Assembly (NCBI RefSeq): GCF_018991925.1
Contig: NW_024736071.1
Coordinates: 10,539,958 to 10,603,957, forward strand
Direction: 5' to 3'
DNA from: Homarus americanus
Lineage: Eukaryota > Arthropoda > Malacostraca > Decapoda > Nephropidae
Length of the DNA stretch: 64,000 bases
Below the pieces are notes generated by a model. That model was not told the origin of the DNA, searched no databases, and worked only from the letters and a program-made list of their open reading frames with translations. Below, in pieces: positions 61,915 through 64,000 of this stretch. Made by a program: the position numbers and the translations under genes. Position 1 is the stretch's first letter. Each line of letters begins with the position of its first letter.

Positions 61915-62083
61915 AAACATCCGGGGCAGTAAGTCTGAAGAGGAATCCCGAACATCAGGTTAGTTTAAAGTGACCCGAGAAATGGATTCATCAAAGCTGT
62001 TATTTGAATTTGACAAATTCATTTGTCATTACTAGTAACCCAACATTCAGGATTCCTCTTTGAAATTGCTGCACTGAATGTTT
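61915..62083. repeat. Foldback, 48-bp inverted repeat
   Basis: 61915-61962 (AAACATCCGGGGCAG, GAAGAGGAATCC) is an imperfect inverse of 62036-62083 (GGATTCCTCTTTGAAA, ACTGAATGTTT), about 80 % matched, with a 73-bp loop. It may be a small MITE; no target duplication is clear. Confidence 0.55.
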
Positions 62084-63314
<1,231 letters not shown>

Positions 63315-63420
63315 TAGCAGGAGCCGGTGCATGCCCAGTAATTGCCAACAGTGAGTAACAGACGTGACCGATTGCCCAAGAAGCTAACGAGCTGATCAGT
63401 GGTAAAGAGGATAAAAGTTT
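63315..63420 (+). pseudogene. CR1-like 3' tail fragment
   Basis: About 105 bp matching the last part of the CR1-like family: AGGAGCCGGTGCATGCCCAG, then GCTGATCAGTGGTAAAGAGG, ending GATAAAAGT. The same tail is seen near 48955-49068. Extreme 5' truncation is typical of this element class. Confidence 0.85.
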
Positions 63421-63691
63421 AAGTCAATAAATTTTTTCACAAACCCGCTGAGTTCATGTGAAACTATATATGGTAGTCACAGGGCATAAGTGTTAATTCC
63501 TGCTTTAGTATCACAGTCATAACTAGCTGTATCAGGCCATACATATCTAAATTTTCAAGGGAACAAAATAATGGCCTCACTCAATTATCCATTTATGCTG
63601 TAAATTCTGAAAAATCAAGGTCAAATTATTTTTTAATCGTTTCAATAATCTTATTAACATTATATTTAAAAAATAGAATGCACACGCATGC

Positions 63692-63883
<192 letters not shown>

Positions 63884-64000
63884 CAGTGGCCCCTCGGTTA
63901 ACGAACTCAATCCGTTCCAGAAGGTCGTTCGTTAACCGAAACGTTCGTTAACCGAAACCATTGTTTCAATGGGTTTTTGGGTAATTGGTTCCAGCTCACC
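63884..64000 (+). mobile_element. Pogo/Tigger-like non-autonomous element, copy 3 (cut by window end)
   Basis: Starts CAGTGGCCCCTCGGTTAACG after a TA (63882-63883) at the edge of the (AT)n tract. It continues with AACTCAATCCGTTCCAGAAG and GGGTTTTTGGGTAATTGGTT, as in copy 1, in the same orientation. It runs off the right edge. Confidence 0.9.

Overview
This window looks like repeat-rich nuclear DNA from an arthropod, most probably a decapod crustacean. That is an inference from its composition: long (AT)n microsatellites, (TTAGG)n telomere-type repeats, CR1-like non-LTR elements with a tail motif and RT text familiar from decapod genomes, a DIRS-type retrotransposon, and introns of many kilobases. 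There are no operons, ribosome binding sites or other prokaryotic signals.

Only one host gene can be supported. The last three coding exons of a glypican (GPI-anchored heparan sulfate proteoglycan, dally-like / GPC4-6 type) lie on the + strand at 7727-7847, 22650-22896 and 24663-24766. Their splice phases agree: the first junction is phase 0 and the second is phase 1. They encode the segment before the glycosaminoglycan region, the Ser-Gly attachment region itself, and the hydrophobic GPI signal. The 14.8-kb intron between the first two exons is almost entirely transposon: a 539-bp hAT MITE, a hAT transposase relic, an interstitial telomeric tract, a 1.1-kb element with long terminal inverted repeats, pogo/Tigger-like elements, and an 8.7-kb hAT element whose two ends still carry matching 8-bp target duplications. 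Other elements nested inside that hAT are a second pogo family, a CR1 tail, two degraded Ty3-like retrotransposons and a non-LTR tail.

Layout: 1-905 is a 25-bp minisatellite. 1-3.5 kb otherwise holds a foldback, degenerate tandem repeats and microsatellites. 3.6-7.55 kb is a degraded Ty3-like element with two LTRs but no RT. 7.7-24.8 kb is the glypican 3' end and its transposon-filled introns. 25-31.8 kb is AT-rich noncoding DNA. 31.9-49.1 kb is a CR1-like ORF1 fragment, then a 15.6-kb satellite array, then a CR1-like RT fragment in the same orientation. The array is built from ~24-bp palindromic subunits, 255-bp monomers and 765-bp higher-order units, and it switches orientation near 36.25 kb. 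49.1-57.7 kb is a DIRS-like tyrosine-recombinase retrotransposon on the - strand, with inverted terminal repeats and an internal complementary region, interrupted by a hAT MITE, an AT-rich insertion and a CR1 copy. 58.5-60.1 kb is a compact TRIM-like LTR element with no pol. 60-64 kb is noncoding, with a foldback, a CR1 tail, an (AT)n tract and a third pogo-like copy cut by the window edge.

The most interesting structures are the inverted higher-order satellite lodged between two parts of a CR1-like element, the intact DIRS terminal/ICR architecture, and the nested hAT whose ends can be matched over 8.7 kb. I found no evidence for a new defence or metabolic gene system. No database search could be run, so family names rest on motifs, termini and target-site duplications read by eye.
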